DNA of 64,000 nucleotides, from assembly GCA_041393395.1 (NCBI GenBank), contig JAWKKG010000005.1:310001-374000 (forward strand), given 5' to 3'. The stretch is from JAGQIB01 sp041393395. GTDB taxonomy: Bacteria > ARS69. Position numbers and translations under genes: made by a program. The notes beneath the pieces are model-generated. The model saw only the letters and a list, made by a program, of their open reading frames with translations, was not told the DNA's origin and made no database searches. Of the stretch, positions 29,005 to 38,410 are shown piece after piece. Position 1 is the first letter of the stretch. Each line of letters starts with the position of its first letter.

Positions 29005-29036
29005 GCCCGGATTCGCCCGAATTCGCCCGAATTCCG
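29005..29036. repeat. short tandem repeat, 10-bp unit
   Basis: The unit ATTCGCCCGA occurs twice in a row with partial copies on both sides, between the lipoprotein promoter region and the end of the secreted protein gene. It is too short for a CRISPR and has no evident function. Confidence 0.6.
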
Positions 29037-29072
29037 CCGAGTCGGCGGGGTCGGCCGGGTCGCCCCGGCGTG

Positions 29073-29834
29073 CTAGGGCTCGGACCGATCGACGACCGCC
29101 CCCGGCGGCGCGGCGAGGCGAGATGCCTCGAACGGCTCCCGGAAGGACCACCCGCTGATCTCGCAGCGCGCGTACTCGGCGCCGTCTTCCTCCCGGATCA
29201 CGAACCGCGTGGGGACCATGAGCCCGTCTTCGATCGTCCAGTCCTCGTACACGAGAACGTGCGGGGGCGTGGACTCCACGCCCGGCGGGAGCAGTGCGCC
29301 GTACGTCACCACGTAGCGACACGCCTGCAGCCGGAACGTGGCCGGATCGAGGAAGAGGTCGTACCAGTCGCGCGGAGTGTCCCCCACCCCGGGTTCGTAC
29401 GTCATGCGCACCACGAGCGACGGAGTCGGCGCGTCGAACAGCCGCTCCTCACGCGGTTCCGCGAGCACGACGCCCGGGTCGCGCGTCACCCAGGGCAAGT
29501 TCACGAAGTACCACGTGAGGTTGTACAGGAAGCGCGGCGGCGCCTTGCCATCGTAGCCGAGCGACCAGCACTGCTCCCCGTCCCAGGCGATCCGGGTCGC
29601 GCCGTCCGGCGATTCGAGGTACGCGCGACGACTGCCCGGCTCCGTCGTGACCGCGAACTCGCGCCCGTTCGACCACCGGTCCTCGAACCGGATCGACGGT
29701 GCGTTCGCCCAGTCTTCGTAGCCGCCATGAGCCTCGATCATGCGATCGAGGAGCGCGCGGGCGTCTCCGGACTCCGCGGACGCAGGAACGAGCGAACCCA
29801 GTGCGAGCGCGATTGCCATCCCGATCGAACGCAT
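29073..29834 (-). CDS. secreted protein, DUF6503/LolA-like fold
   Basis: A 253-residue protein with a signal peptide (cleavage near ASA, residue 20) and a beta-rich body that opens ALLDRMIEAHGGYEDWANAP, the usual start of DUF6503-type periplasmic proteins, and continues in the manner of LolA/LolB-like half barrels (YDLFLDPATFRLQACRY, then VPTRFVIRE). It may bind a lipid or other hydrophobic ligand; that is inferred from fold resemblance only. GGAGGAGG lies just before the ATG. Divergent from the deacetylase gene, 59 bases away. Confidence 0.72.
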   Translation of the reverse strand: MRSIGMAIALALGSLVPASAESGDARALLDRMIEAHGGYEDWANAPSIRFEDRWSNGREFAVTTEPGSRRAYLESPDGATRIAWDGEQCWSLGYDGKAPPRFLYNLTWYFVNLPWVTRDPGVVLAEPREERLFDAPTPSLVVRMTYEPGVGDTPRDWYDLFLDPATFRLQACRYVVTYGALLPPGVESTPPHVLVYEDWTIEDGLMVPTRFVIREEDGAEYARCEISGWSFREPFEASRLAAPPGAVVDRSEP

Positions 29835-29880
29835 GCCCTCCTCCTTTCCGCGAAGACTACGGGACGCGCGCCCCGCGTGC

Positions 29881-29886
29881 TACCTT
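29881..29886 (+). promoter_or_regulatory. -10 hexamer placed for a leaderless message
   Basis: TACCTT ends seven bases before the ATG at 29894, so transcription would begin at or next to the start codon. No ribosome site precedes the ATG. The -35 region is weak. Confidence 0.4.
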
Positions 29887-29893
29887 CCGCACC

Positions 29894-30843
<950 letters not shown>

Positions 30844-30847
<4 letters not shown>

Positions 30848-31113
30848 AGCGCATCGATGCGCGAATCACGGGCCGGGTGCAGGGCGTCTTCTTCCGGGCC
30901 TCCACGGAACGCCGGGCCCGCGAGCTCGGCGTGCGCGGCACCGTGCGCAACGAAGCGGACGGATCCGTGTTCCTCGAGGCCGAGGGCGATCCCGCGGCCG
31001 TCGACGCGCTGGTCGCGTGGTGCCGCCACGGTCCGCCGGGCGCCGACGTCCGCTCGGTTCAGGTCCTCGAGGGTCCGCCGGCGGGATTCCCCGACTTCCG
31101 CGTGACCGGCTGA
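30844..31113 (+). CDS. acyP: acylphosphatase
   Basis: An 89-residue protein of the usual acylphosphatase length. GRVQGVFFRAST holds the phosphate-binding loop and catalytic Arg, and GTVRNEADGSV the catalytic Asn. It hydrolyses acyl phosphates such as acetyl phosphate or carbamoyl phosphate. It is coupled to the deacetylase by ATGA; since acetyl phosphate drives non-enzymatic protein acetylation, a joint role in limiting acetylation is conceivable. The last 55 bases overlap the end of the antisense DCC gene. Confidence 0.95.
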
Positions 31114-31499
31114 GTCTCGCCCGGAAGCTCGCACGCGCCGTCATCGCACGTTCCGAACACGAAGCGATTCCGCGCGACCGTGTCGTACGCGCGCACGCCG
31201 AGCGCGGCCGCTCCCGGCAACCACAGGAACGGCCACAGTGGCCAGAGCGGCGGCAATCGCAGCGCCATCCACCGCAGCGCGAAGAACCCCTCGCGCACGT
31301 CGCTCCCGTCCGGGGGCACGAGCTGAAGTCGCGCGATCGCGCGCACCGGGTCGACCCGCGGATGAGCGGCCAGCACGGCCGGATCGCGCGCGTCCGCGTA
31401 GTCGAGTCGCCCGAGCCAGTCGAGCGTGCGGAGCCGCGCGACGGAGGCGCGGCAGAAGCGGCATTCGCCGTCGTAGAGTACGAGAGCCCGCGGGGTCAT
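31059..31499 (-). CDS. DCC-family thiol-disulfide oxidoreductase (DUF393)
   Basis: A 146-residue protein with the family motif YDGECRFCRAS, giving the DxxCxxC signature near residue 10, and a Pro/Trp-rich middle (LPPLWPLWPFLWLPG). DCC proteins are thioredoxin-like. The C-terminal end (about 18 codons) is read antisense to acyP, so both tails share the same DNA. Confidence 0.85.
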   Translation of the reverse strand: MTPRALVLYDGECRFCRASVARLRTLDWLGRLDYADARDPAVLAAHPRVDPVRAIARLQLVPPDGSDVREGFFALRWMALRLPPLWPLWPFLWLPGAAALGVRAYDTVARNRFVFGTCDDGACELPGETQPVTRKSGNPAGGPSRT

Positions 31500-31872
31500 G
31501 GTCGGCGTCCGGTCCTCGAAGTCGGTGATGTCTTCATGATACCCGCCCTGCCTTCCGACGACCCGGAGGTCCGTCGCGGATCTCGTGCCGTCGGCGCCCG
31601 CCCCGGCCCCGGTTCGCCGCCCCCCTCGGACGGCGGCGGCGCCCGGGCGGCCGACCGGCCCCCGCGGGGACCAACCGGCCGCCCGGCGGGCCGGGCGGCC
31701 GCCGAACCCCGCTTCCTCCCTTGCTTCCCGGGCCCGCGCTCCGCATTCTGGGCGTGACTGGATGGTCCGGAGCGTGTCCGAGGGCGCGATTCCGGGCCCC
31801 GAGTCCGTTCGGGAACGGCCGATCCGCTCCGCCGGCCCGCCCGCACTCCAAAACCTCTCGCGAGGAGATTCC
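31500..31872. other. divergent intergenic region, 373 bp
   Basis: Lies between the DCC gene (minus) and the M16 peptidase gene (plus). It is extremely GC-rich. A perfect GC hairpin occupies 31677-31700. On the minus strand TATCAT near 31535 could be an extended -10 for the DCC gene. I see no small gene or riboswitch. Confidence 0.5.
31677..31700. repeat. perfect 11-bp inverted repeat
   Basis: GGCCGCCCGGC and GCCGGGCGGCC are separated by two bases. There is no T-run on either side, so it is not a typical terminator; it could be a cruciform or attenuator-like element. Confidence 0.5.
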
Positions 31873-34620
31873 ATGTTCCGTCCCGCCGCACTGGCGGTTC
31901 TCGCCGCGTTCGCGCTCGGCGCCGCGCCGGCTTCCGCCGTGGAGATCCCGGACATCGACTTCGAGTACTACCGGCTCGATAACGGCCTCGGGGTCATCCT
32001 GCACGAAGATCACTCCACACCGATCGTCGGCGTGAACGTCTGGTATCACGTCGGCTCGAAGAACGAGCGGCCGGGCCGCTCCGGGTTCGCGCACCTGTTC
32101 GAGCACATGATGTTCCAGGGCTCGGAGCACCAGGACTCGGAGTACTTCGGCCCGATCCAGGACGTGGGCGGCACCGTGAACGGGTCCACGAACGAGGACC
32201 GCACGAACTACTGGGAGATCGTGCCCACGAACCACCTCGAGCGCGCGCTCCTGCTCGAGGCGGATCGCATGGGCTGGCTCCTGCCCACGATGACGGAGGA
32301 GAAGCTCGCGAATCAGCAGGACGTGGTGCGCAACGAGCGTCGCCAGTCGGAGGGTCAGCCGTACGCGAAGTTCTGGCTGACGTTCAACGAGCTCGCGTAC
32401 CCGAAGGGCCATCCGTACGACCACTCGGTGATCGGACTGCACGAGGACCTCGAGAACGCCACCCTGGAGGACGTGAAGGACTTCTTCCGCACGTTCTACG
32501 TGCCGAACAACGCGACGCTCTCGATCGCGGGCGACATCGACGTCGCGCAGACCAAAGCGTGGGTCGAGCAGTATTTCGGCGCGATCCCGCCGGGCGAGCC
32601 GGTGGACGAGATCGCCACGTGGATTCCCGAGTTCCACGGCGAGAAGCGGGTGAGCATGCAGGATCGCGTGCAGCTCACCCGCCTGTACTGGAGCTGGCAC
32701 ACCCCGCCCTACTACCGGGAGGGCGATGCGGACCTTTCACTCGCCACGGCGATCCTCGGCGGCGGCGACACGAGTCGCCTCCAGCGCCGTCTCGTGGACG
32801 ACGAGAAGCTCGCGCAGGACGTTCGCATGGACCAGTCGAGCCAGCAGATCTCTTCCGTGGCCACGCTCACGATCACGCTGCGCCCGGACGCGGATCCGGC
32901 CGCCGTGGAAGCGATCGTGCACGAGGAGATCGCGAAGTTCGCGAAGACCGGCCCCACCGCGAAGGAGCTCGAGCAGGCGAAGTCGCGCTACGAGGCGAAC
33001 TTCGTGAAGGGCATCCAGCGGATCGGAAGCTGGGGCGGCATCAACGATCGCCTGAACCGCTACAACCACTACGTGGGCACGCCGGACTACTTCCGGCAGG
33101 ACTGGGAGCGCTACGCGTCGCGGACGCGCGAGACGATCCGCACGCAGTTCGCGCGCTGGATCGGTTCCGATCGGTTGTTCGTCGCCATCGAGCCGTTCCC
33201 GAAGATGGTGGCGGATCAGGAAGGCGCGGTGGATCGCGGCACGCTGCCGGCCGGCGGTCCGGCGCCGCAGTTCCGGACGCCGGACGTCGCGTGGCGTTCG
33301 CTCGACAGCGGAACCCGCGTGGCCGTGCTCGAGCGAAACGAGCTGCCGCTCGTCTCGGTGCAGCTCGTGTTCCGCTCCGGCTCGACCGCCGATCCGGCGG
33401 GTGAGGACGGAGTCGCGGCCTTCGCCGCGGACATGCACCTCGAAGGGACCCGTCGCCTCGATCGCGTCGCGTTCCGTCAGGCGCTCGACAATCTCGGCAC
33501 GGACCTCCGGGTGCGCAGTGACGCGGACCACGTGGTGTTCAGCCTCACGTCGCTGGCCGACCGTCTCGACGCGTCGCTCGACCTCCTGAGCGACGCGATC
33601 CTCGAGCCCGCGTTCCCCGAGGACGTGTTCGCGAACGAGCGGGATCGTCGTGTGGTGAACCTGAAACAGGAGCAGGATCGGCCCACGTCGATCATCCGCC
33701 GGGCCACGCCGCGGCTCCTTTTCGGCGAGGACCATCCGTACGGCCGAAGCGGCGACGGCACCGAGGCGACGTTGACCGCGATGAACGTCGGCGAGCTGCG
33801 CGACTTCTCGCGCGAGAACTTCGTCCCGGGCAACGCCACCGTCGTCGCGGTCGGCGCGGTGGATCCGGACCGGTTCACCGAGACCTGGAACCGCCACTTC
33901 GCGAAGTGGCAGGGCGCGGCGCCCGCGCCGGTCGCGATACCCGCGGCCACGCCGCCCTCCGGCCGCACGATCTGGCTGATCGACAAGCCCGGCGACTCGC
34001 AGTCCACGATCTCGATCGCGCAGCTCGGTCTCGCGCGCAAGGATCCGCAGTGGGAGGCCGCGTTCCTCGCGAACCGCGTCCTCGGAGGGTTCTTCTCGAG
34101 CCGCCTCAACCTGAATCTGCGCGAGGACAAGGGCTGGACGTACGGCGTGCGCTCCACGCTCCAGGCGAGCGCCGCGCCGAGCGCGTTCACGATGGGCGGG
34201 CGCGTCCAGCGCGACGCCACGGCGCCGGCCCTCGTGGAGTTCCTGCAGGAGTTCGAGGGCGTGGCCGGCGCGAAGCCGATCACGGCCGAGGAGCTCCAGT
34301 TCGCGAAGAACTCGATCGTGCTGTCCTACCCGCAGGACTTCGAGACGAACGCGGAGATCGCCGCCGCGCTCGCCGACCAGGTCGTTTACGGCCTGCCGGC
34401 CGACGCGTTCGCGCGCTACCCGCAGGAGATCAGCGGGACACCGCTCGCGAAGGTGAACGAGTTCGCGCAGACGTTCTTCCACCCGGAAGACGTGGTCATC
34501 GTGATCGTGGGCGATCTCGCGAAGATCGAGTCGTCGATCCGCGAGCTCGACCTCGACGCGTCGATCCGCTACGCGGACCGCGAAGGCAATCCCACCGGAC
34601 CGGAGTTCTCGGCCCGATGA
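31873..34620 (+). CDS. secreted M16-family zinc peptidase (double-domain)
   Basis: A 915-residue protein with a signal peptide (to about residue 22) and two M16 halves. The N-terminal half has the inverted zinc motif HLFEH (His74, Glu77, His78) and the distal Glu155 in NERRQ, the right spacing for M16B. The C-terminal half lacks HxxEH (MHLEGTRRL in its place), as is normal for the inactive half, and keeps the RxxY-like loop in DKGWTYGVRST. It probably degrades peptides in the periplasm. GAGGAG lies five bases before the ATG. Its stop overlaps the phosphatase start as ATGA. Confidence 0.93.
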   Translation: MFRPAALAVLAAFALGAAPASAVEIPDIDFEYYRLDNGLGVILHEDHSTPIVGVNVWYHVGSKNERPGRSGFAHLFEHMMFQGSEHQDSEYFGPIQDVGGTVNGSTNEDRTNYWEIVPTNHLERALLLEADRMGWLLPTMTEEKLANQQDVVRNERRQSEGQPYAKFWLTFNELAYPKGHPYDHSVIGLHEDLENATLEDVKDFFRTFYVPNNATLSIAGDIDVAQTKAWVEQYFGAIPPGEPVDEIATWIPEFHGEKRVSMQDRVQLTRLYWSWHTPPYYREGDADLSLATAILGGGDTSRLQRRLVDDEKLAQDVRMDQSSQQISSVATLTITLRPDADPAAVEAIVHEEIAKFAKTGPTAKELEQAKSRYEANFVKGIQRIGSWGGINDRLNRYNHYVGTPDYFRQDWERYASRTRETIRTQFARWIGSDRLFVAIEPFPKMVADQEGAVDRGTLPAGGPAPQFRTPDVAWRSLDSGTRVAVLERNELPLVSVQLVFRSGSTADPAGEDGVAAFAADMHLEGTRRLDRVAFRQALDNLGTDLRVRSDADHVVFSLTSLADRLDASLDLLSDAILEPAFPEDVFANERDRRVVNLKQEQDRPTSIIRRATPRLLFGEDHPYGRSGDGTEATLTAMNVGELRDFSRENFVPGNATVVAVGAVDPDRFTETWNRHFAKWQGAAPAPVAIPAATPPSGRTIWLIDKPGDSQSTISIAQLGLARKDPQWEAAFLANRVLGGFFSSRLNLNLREDKGWTYGVRSTLQASAAPSAFTMGGRVQRDATAPALVEFLQEFEGVAGAKPITAEELQFAKNSIVLSYPQDFETNAEIAAALADQVVYGLPADAFARYPQEISGTPLAKVNEFAQTFFHPEDVVIVIVGDLAKIESSIRELDLDASIRYADREGNPTGPEFSAR

Positions 34621-35603
34621 GCTACGCCAAGGAAATGGAGGTCGCCCGCGAAGCCGCGCGGGCGGCCGCACTCCTCTGCGAGGACGTGCGGCGGGAGATG
34701 GTGCGCGAGGACACGTTCACGAAGAAGGACAAGAGCCCGGTGACGGTCGCGGATTTCGGCGCGCAGGCGCTGATCTGCCGACGTCTCGCGGAGGAGTTCC
34801 CGAAGGATTCCGTGGTCGGTGAGGAGGACGCGCATGCGCTCCGCGCCGAGGGCGCCGAGGACGCACGGGCACGCGTGGCGGACTACGTCGGCCGGCAGGT
34901 GGCGGGCGCCACGGAAGAGCAGGTGTGCGACTGGATCGACCACGGGAACGGTCAGGTCGGCCCGCGCTACTGGACGCTCGACCCGATCGACGGCACGAAG
35001 GGCTTCGTCCGCGGAGATCAGTACGCGGTGGCGCTCGCGCTGGTCGAGGGCGGCGACCTCAAGGTCGGCGTGCTCGCGTGTCCGTACCTCCCGGTGGATC
35101 CGGAAGATCCCGACGGGGAGCGCGGGGTCCTGTTCACGGCGATCCGGGGCGAGGGCGCGCAGCTCGAGTCCCTGCGCGGCGGCGACGCCCGGAGCATCCG
35201 GGTGGTCCCGAGTCACGACGTCGCGAATCTGCGCATGGTCGAGAGTGTGGAATCCGGCCACGGCGATCACTCGCTCCAGGGACGCGTGGCCGCGAACGTC
35301 GGCGTCACCCGGGAGTCCGTTCGCATGGACAGCCAGGCGAAGTACGGCGCCGTGGCGCGCGGGCAGGCGGCGCTGTACCTGCGGCTGCCGTCGCCGAAGA
35401 CACCCGACTACCGCGAGAACATCTGGGACCACGCGGCCGGGGCGCTCGTGGTGGAGGAGGCGGGCGGCAAGGTGACGGACGTGCGCGGGCGGCCGCTCGA
35501 CTTCGCGAACGGCTCCAAGATGCACGGGAACCGCGGCGTGGTGGTCTCGAACGGCACGTTGCACGCCGACGTGCTGGCGCAGCTGGCGGGCATCTTCGGG
35601 TAG
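34617..35603 (+). CDS. HAL2-like 3'(2'),5'-bisphosphate nucleotidase (inositol monophosphatase family)
   Basis: A 328-residue enzyme of the Mg2+-dependent phosphatase superfamily. DKSPVTVADFGAQALI, VVGEED, LDPIDGTKGF and WDHAAGALVVEEAGG supply the metal ligands. The first of these and the length fit the HAL2/SAL1 branch, which turns 3'-phosphoadenosine 5'-phosphate into AMP, better than SuhB-type inositol phosphatases. PAP is the by-product of sulfotransferases, and a sulfotransferase domain is encoded at 21678-25112, though far away. Coupled to the M16 gene by ATGA; a terminator follows. Confidence 0.87.
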   Translation: MSYAKEMEVAREAARAAALLCEDVRREMVREDTFTKKDKSPVTVADFGAQALICRRLAEEFPKDSVVGEEDAHALRAEGAEDARARVADYVGRQVAGATEEQVCDWIDHGNGQVGPRYWTLDPIDGTKGFVRGDQYAVALALVEGGDLKVGVLACPYLPVDPEDPDGERGVLFTAIRGEGAQLESLRGGDARSIRVVPSHDVANLRMVESVESGHGDHSLQGRVAANVGVTRESVRMDSQAKYGAVARGQAALYLRLPSPKTPDYRENIWDHAAGALVVEEAGGKVTDVRGRPLDFANGSKMHGNRGVVVSNGTLHADVLAQLAGIFG

Positions 35604-35651
35604 CACGTCTCGACGGAAGCGCCTCCCGCCTGCCGAAGACCGAATCGTACC

Positions 35652-35685
35652 GGGACCGTCGGGATCTCCGACGGTCCCTTCTTCT
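35652..35685 (+). terminator. intrinsic terminator after the M16/phosphatase operon
   Basis: GGGACCGTCGG and CCGACGGTCCC make a perfect 11-bp stem with a five-base loop, followed by TTCTTCT. It isolates glcDEF from the upstream genes. Confidence 0.85.
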
Positions 35686-35768
35686 GACCGCATTCGTCTC
35701 GCGCACTCTTCACAGACGTGGCGAATCCCGGGCCGATGCGCGACAATCCGCGGCCAGGAGGAACCTCC

Positions 35769-37181
35769 TTGTCGCTGCCCGACCCGTTTCGCGAACTCGC
35801 CCGCCGGTTCCCCGCCGATCGCTTCCTCACGGATCGAACGGAGCTGTTCGTGTACGAGTGCGACGGGCTGCCCGTCCACCGGCAGCCGCCCGCCGCCGTG
35901 GTGCTGTGCGAGACGCGCGACGAGGTCGTCGCCTGCGTCAAATGGTGCGCGGCGAACGAGGTTCCCTTCGTGCCGCGGGGCGCCGGCACCGGGCTCTCGG
36001 GCGGCGCGACGCCCGTGCGCGGCTGCCTCCTGCTCGATCTCAATCGCATGCGCGCGATCCGCAAGATCGATGCGCGCAGCCGCTACGCCGTGGTCGAGCC
36101 CGGGCTCATCAACGTGCGGCTCACGGAAGCCGCGAAGCCACACGGGCTGATGTACGCGCCGGATCCTTCCAGCCAGACCGCCTGCACGCTCGGCGGCAAC
36201 ATCGCCGAGAACTCCGGCGGTCCGCACTGCCTCAAGTACGGCGTGACGATCGACCACGTGCTCGGGCTGGAGGTCGTGCTTCCGGACGGCGAGGTCGTGC
36301 GACTCGGCGGTCCGATCGCGGACCATCCGGATCACGATCTCGTGCAGCTGTTCGTGGGCGCGGAGGGCACGTTCGGCGTGGTCACGGAGATCACGCTGCG
36401 GCTCACGCCGGATCCGCCGGAGGTGCGCACGTTCCTCGCGATCTTCGACTCCATGGCGAAGGCGTGCCGGACCGTGACCGAGATCACGCGCTCCGGCATC
36501 GTGCCGGTGGCGCTGGAGATCCTCGACCGGCGCACGATCGAGGCGGTGGAGGCATCGGTGAACCGGGCCGGCTACCCCACGAACGCGGCGGCGGTGCTCC
36601 TCGTGGAGCTCGACGGCTTCGCGGCCGGCATGGACGAGGAGGAGCGCGCGATCGTGGAGATGGCGCGGGCGAACGAACCGATCGAGCTGCGCTCGGCGCG
36701 CGATCCGGCCGAGCGCGTCGCGCTGTGGAAGGGCCGCAAGGGAGCGTTCGGCGCCATGGGCCGGGTGGACACGGACCTCTACGTGCTGGATGGCGTGGTG
36801 CCGCGCACCGCGCTCGAGGAGACGCTCGAGAAGGTCTACGAGATCGCGGATCGCTACCGCGTGAAGGTGTCGAACGTCTTCCACGCCGGCGACGGCAACC
36901 TGCACCCGAACATCTCCTACGACGGCCGCGACGCCGACGTCACCGCGCGCGTCCTCGCCGCGGGCGAGGAGATGCTGCGGGCCTGCGTGGCGGCGGGCGG
37001 TTCGATCTCCGGCGAGCACGGCATCGGCCTGGAGAAGCGCGACTTCATGCCGCTGCTGTTCGGCGAAGGCGACCTCGCGCTGATGACGGGCATCCGCGAC
37101 GCGATCGACCCGGAAGGGATCGCGAACCCCGGCAAGGGCTTTCCGGACCGGCGCGCGAAGCGGCGCAAGGTGAGAGCATGA
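35769..37181 (+). CDS. glcD: glycolate oxidase subunit GlcD-like FAD-binding oxidoreductase
   Basis: A 470-residue FAD-linked oxidase: FAD_binding_4 domain with PRGAGTGLSGGATPV and GGNIAENSGGPHCLKYG, then the FAD-oxidase C-terminal domain with NVFHAGDGNLHPN and SGEHGIGLEK, which hold the catalytic His residues. It oxidises glycolate, D-lactate or a similar 2-hydroxyacid. The TTG at 35769 is chosen because AGGAGG stands seven bases upstream; a GTG at 35718 has no site. It overlaps glcE by ATGA. Confidence 0.93.
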   Translation: MSLPDPFRELARRFPADRFLTDRTELFVYECDGLPVHRQPPAAVVLCETRDEVVACVKWCAANEVPFVPRGAGTGLSGGATPVRGCLLLDLNRMRAIRKIDARSRYAVVEPGLINVRLTEAAKPHGLMYAPDPSSQTACTLGGNIAENSGGPHCLKYGVTIDHVLGLEVVLPDGEVVRLGGPIADHPDHDLVQLFVGAEGTFGVVTEITLRLTPDPPEVRTFLAIFDSMAKACRTVTEITRSGIVPVALEILDRRTIEAVEASVNRAGYPTNAAAVLLVELDGFAAGMDEEERAIVEMARANEPIELRSARDPAERVALWKGRKGAFGAMGRVDTDLYVLDGVVPRTALEETLEKVYEIADRYRVKVSNVFHAGDGNLHPNISYDGRDADVTARVLAAGEEMLRACVAAGGSISGEHGIGLEKRDFMPLLFGEGDLALMTGIRDAIDPEGIANPGKGFPDRRAKRRKVRA

Positions 37182-38410
37182 CGCGGCGAGACGGTGAGCG
37201 GGTCGCGTCCCGCGCGGAACAGGCGCTGTTCGGCGACGACGTGCCGGTGGTCGCGCCGCGCGACACGGCCGCCCTCGCGGAGTCGCTGCGCGACGCCGTT
37301 GCCCAGGGAGTCCGCATCCGACCCGCGGGACTCGGGGCCCATCCGGCCGAGTCCGATCCGGTCGAGGCGCCCCGCGTGGTGTCGGTGGCGGCGTTCGATC
37401 GCATCGTGGCGCACTCGCCGGATGACTTCACGGTGGGCGTGGAGGCCGGCGTGCCGCTGGCGACTCTGCGGGCCGAGCTCGCGCGCCACGGACAGGAAGT
37501 GCCGGCCGACCTGCCCGCCACCGGCACGATCGGCGGCTGGGTCGCGCGCGGCGCCGTCAGCCCGCGGCAGGGGCGGCACGGGCCACTCGCGTCGCTCGTG
37601 CTGGGCGTGGAGGGCGTGCGCACCAGCGGCGAGACGTTCCGCTCCGGCGGCATGGTCGTGAAGAACGTCGCGGGCTACGCGCTGCACAAGTTCCTCGTGG
37701 GATCGCGCGGCACGAGCGCCGTGCTCACGCGCGTCAACCTGCGACTGCGGCAGCTCCCCGAGACGCGCACGCTCGGGTTCCTGCGCGGCGCGGCCACCGA
37801 ACTGGACGAAGCGACCGAGAAGCTCGCCACGAGCGGACTCGAACCCGTGCTGTTCCGGCTGGAGGGCGCGGCCGCCGCGACGTTGCCGGACGAGCGCGGT
37901 CCCGGCTCCGCCGTCGCGTTTCTGTTCGAGGGCAACCGCACTCGCGTGGCCTGGCAGATCGAGCAGGCGCACTCGGTCCTCCCGAACCCGGGTGCCGTGA
38001 CCCGCGCCACCGACGACGACGCGGCCGCCTGGCTCGATCGCCTGGTCGCGTTCGGGGAGCCGCCCGAGAATCCCCGCGCCGACGTGGGCGTCTTCCGTCT
38101 CTCGGTGCCCGCGGCCGAAACACTCCGTGCCGCCCACGGCGCGGCGACCGCGATCGAGGCCCGGGAAGGCCTCGCCCACGTCGCCGCGGATCCGATGACG
38201 GGTCTGATCACGATCCGCCAGGAAGACGAGCGACGTCTCGATCAATCGCTGGCCGCCCTGCGCAACGTGGCCACGCGGCACCGCGGCTTCGTCCGCGCGA
38301 TCTCCGTGCCGCCCGCCGTGCACGCGGGCCTCGGGCGGGTCGCGACCGCCGGCCACGAGCTCCGCGAGCGGGTCCGCCGAGTGTTCGATCCCGGGAGCGT
38401 GCTGTCGTGA
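37178..38410 (+). CDS. glcE: glycolate oxidase subunit GlcE-like FAD-binding protein
   Basis: A 410-residue protein with a FAD_binding_4 fold (IRPAGLGAHP in the place of the FAD phosphate loop, DLPATGTIGGWVARG, VVKNVAGYALHKFLVG). The order glcD, glcE, glcF and the reduced FAD loop fit GlcE, the second flavin-type subunit of the membrane-associated glycolate oxidase. It is linked to its neighbours by ATGA and GTGA overlaps. Confidence 0.9.
   Translation: MTRRDGERVASRAEQALFGDDVPVVAPRDTAALAESLRDAVAQGVRIRPAGLGAHPAESDPVEAPRVVSVAAFDRIVAHSPDDFTVGVEAGVPLATLRAELARHGQEVPADLPATGTIGGWVARGAVSPRQGRHGPLASLVLGVEGVRTSGETFRSGGMVVKNVAGYALHKFLVGSRGTSAVLTRVNLRLRQLPETRTLGFLRGAATELDEATEKLATSGLEPVLFRLEGAAAATLPDERGPGSAVAFLFEGNRTRVAWQIEQAHSVLPNPGAVTRATDDDAAAWLDRLVAFGEPPENPRADVGVFRLSVPAAETLRAAHGAATAIEAREGLAHVAADPMTGLITIRQEDERRLDQSLAALRNVATRHRGFVRAISVPPAVHAGLGRVATAGHELRERVRRVFDPGSVLS

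Noticed and set aside
29005..29036. Short tandem repeat as a possible CRISPR
   Set aside because: The unit is 10 bp with no spacers and there are no cas genes in the window.
31873..34620. Reading the missing HxxEH in the second M16 half as a mutation
   Set aside because: The second half of double-domain M16 peptidases is normally inactive, so this is expected.
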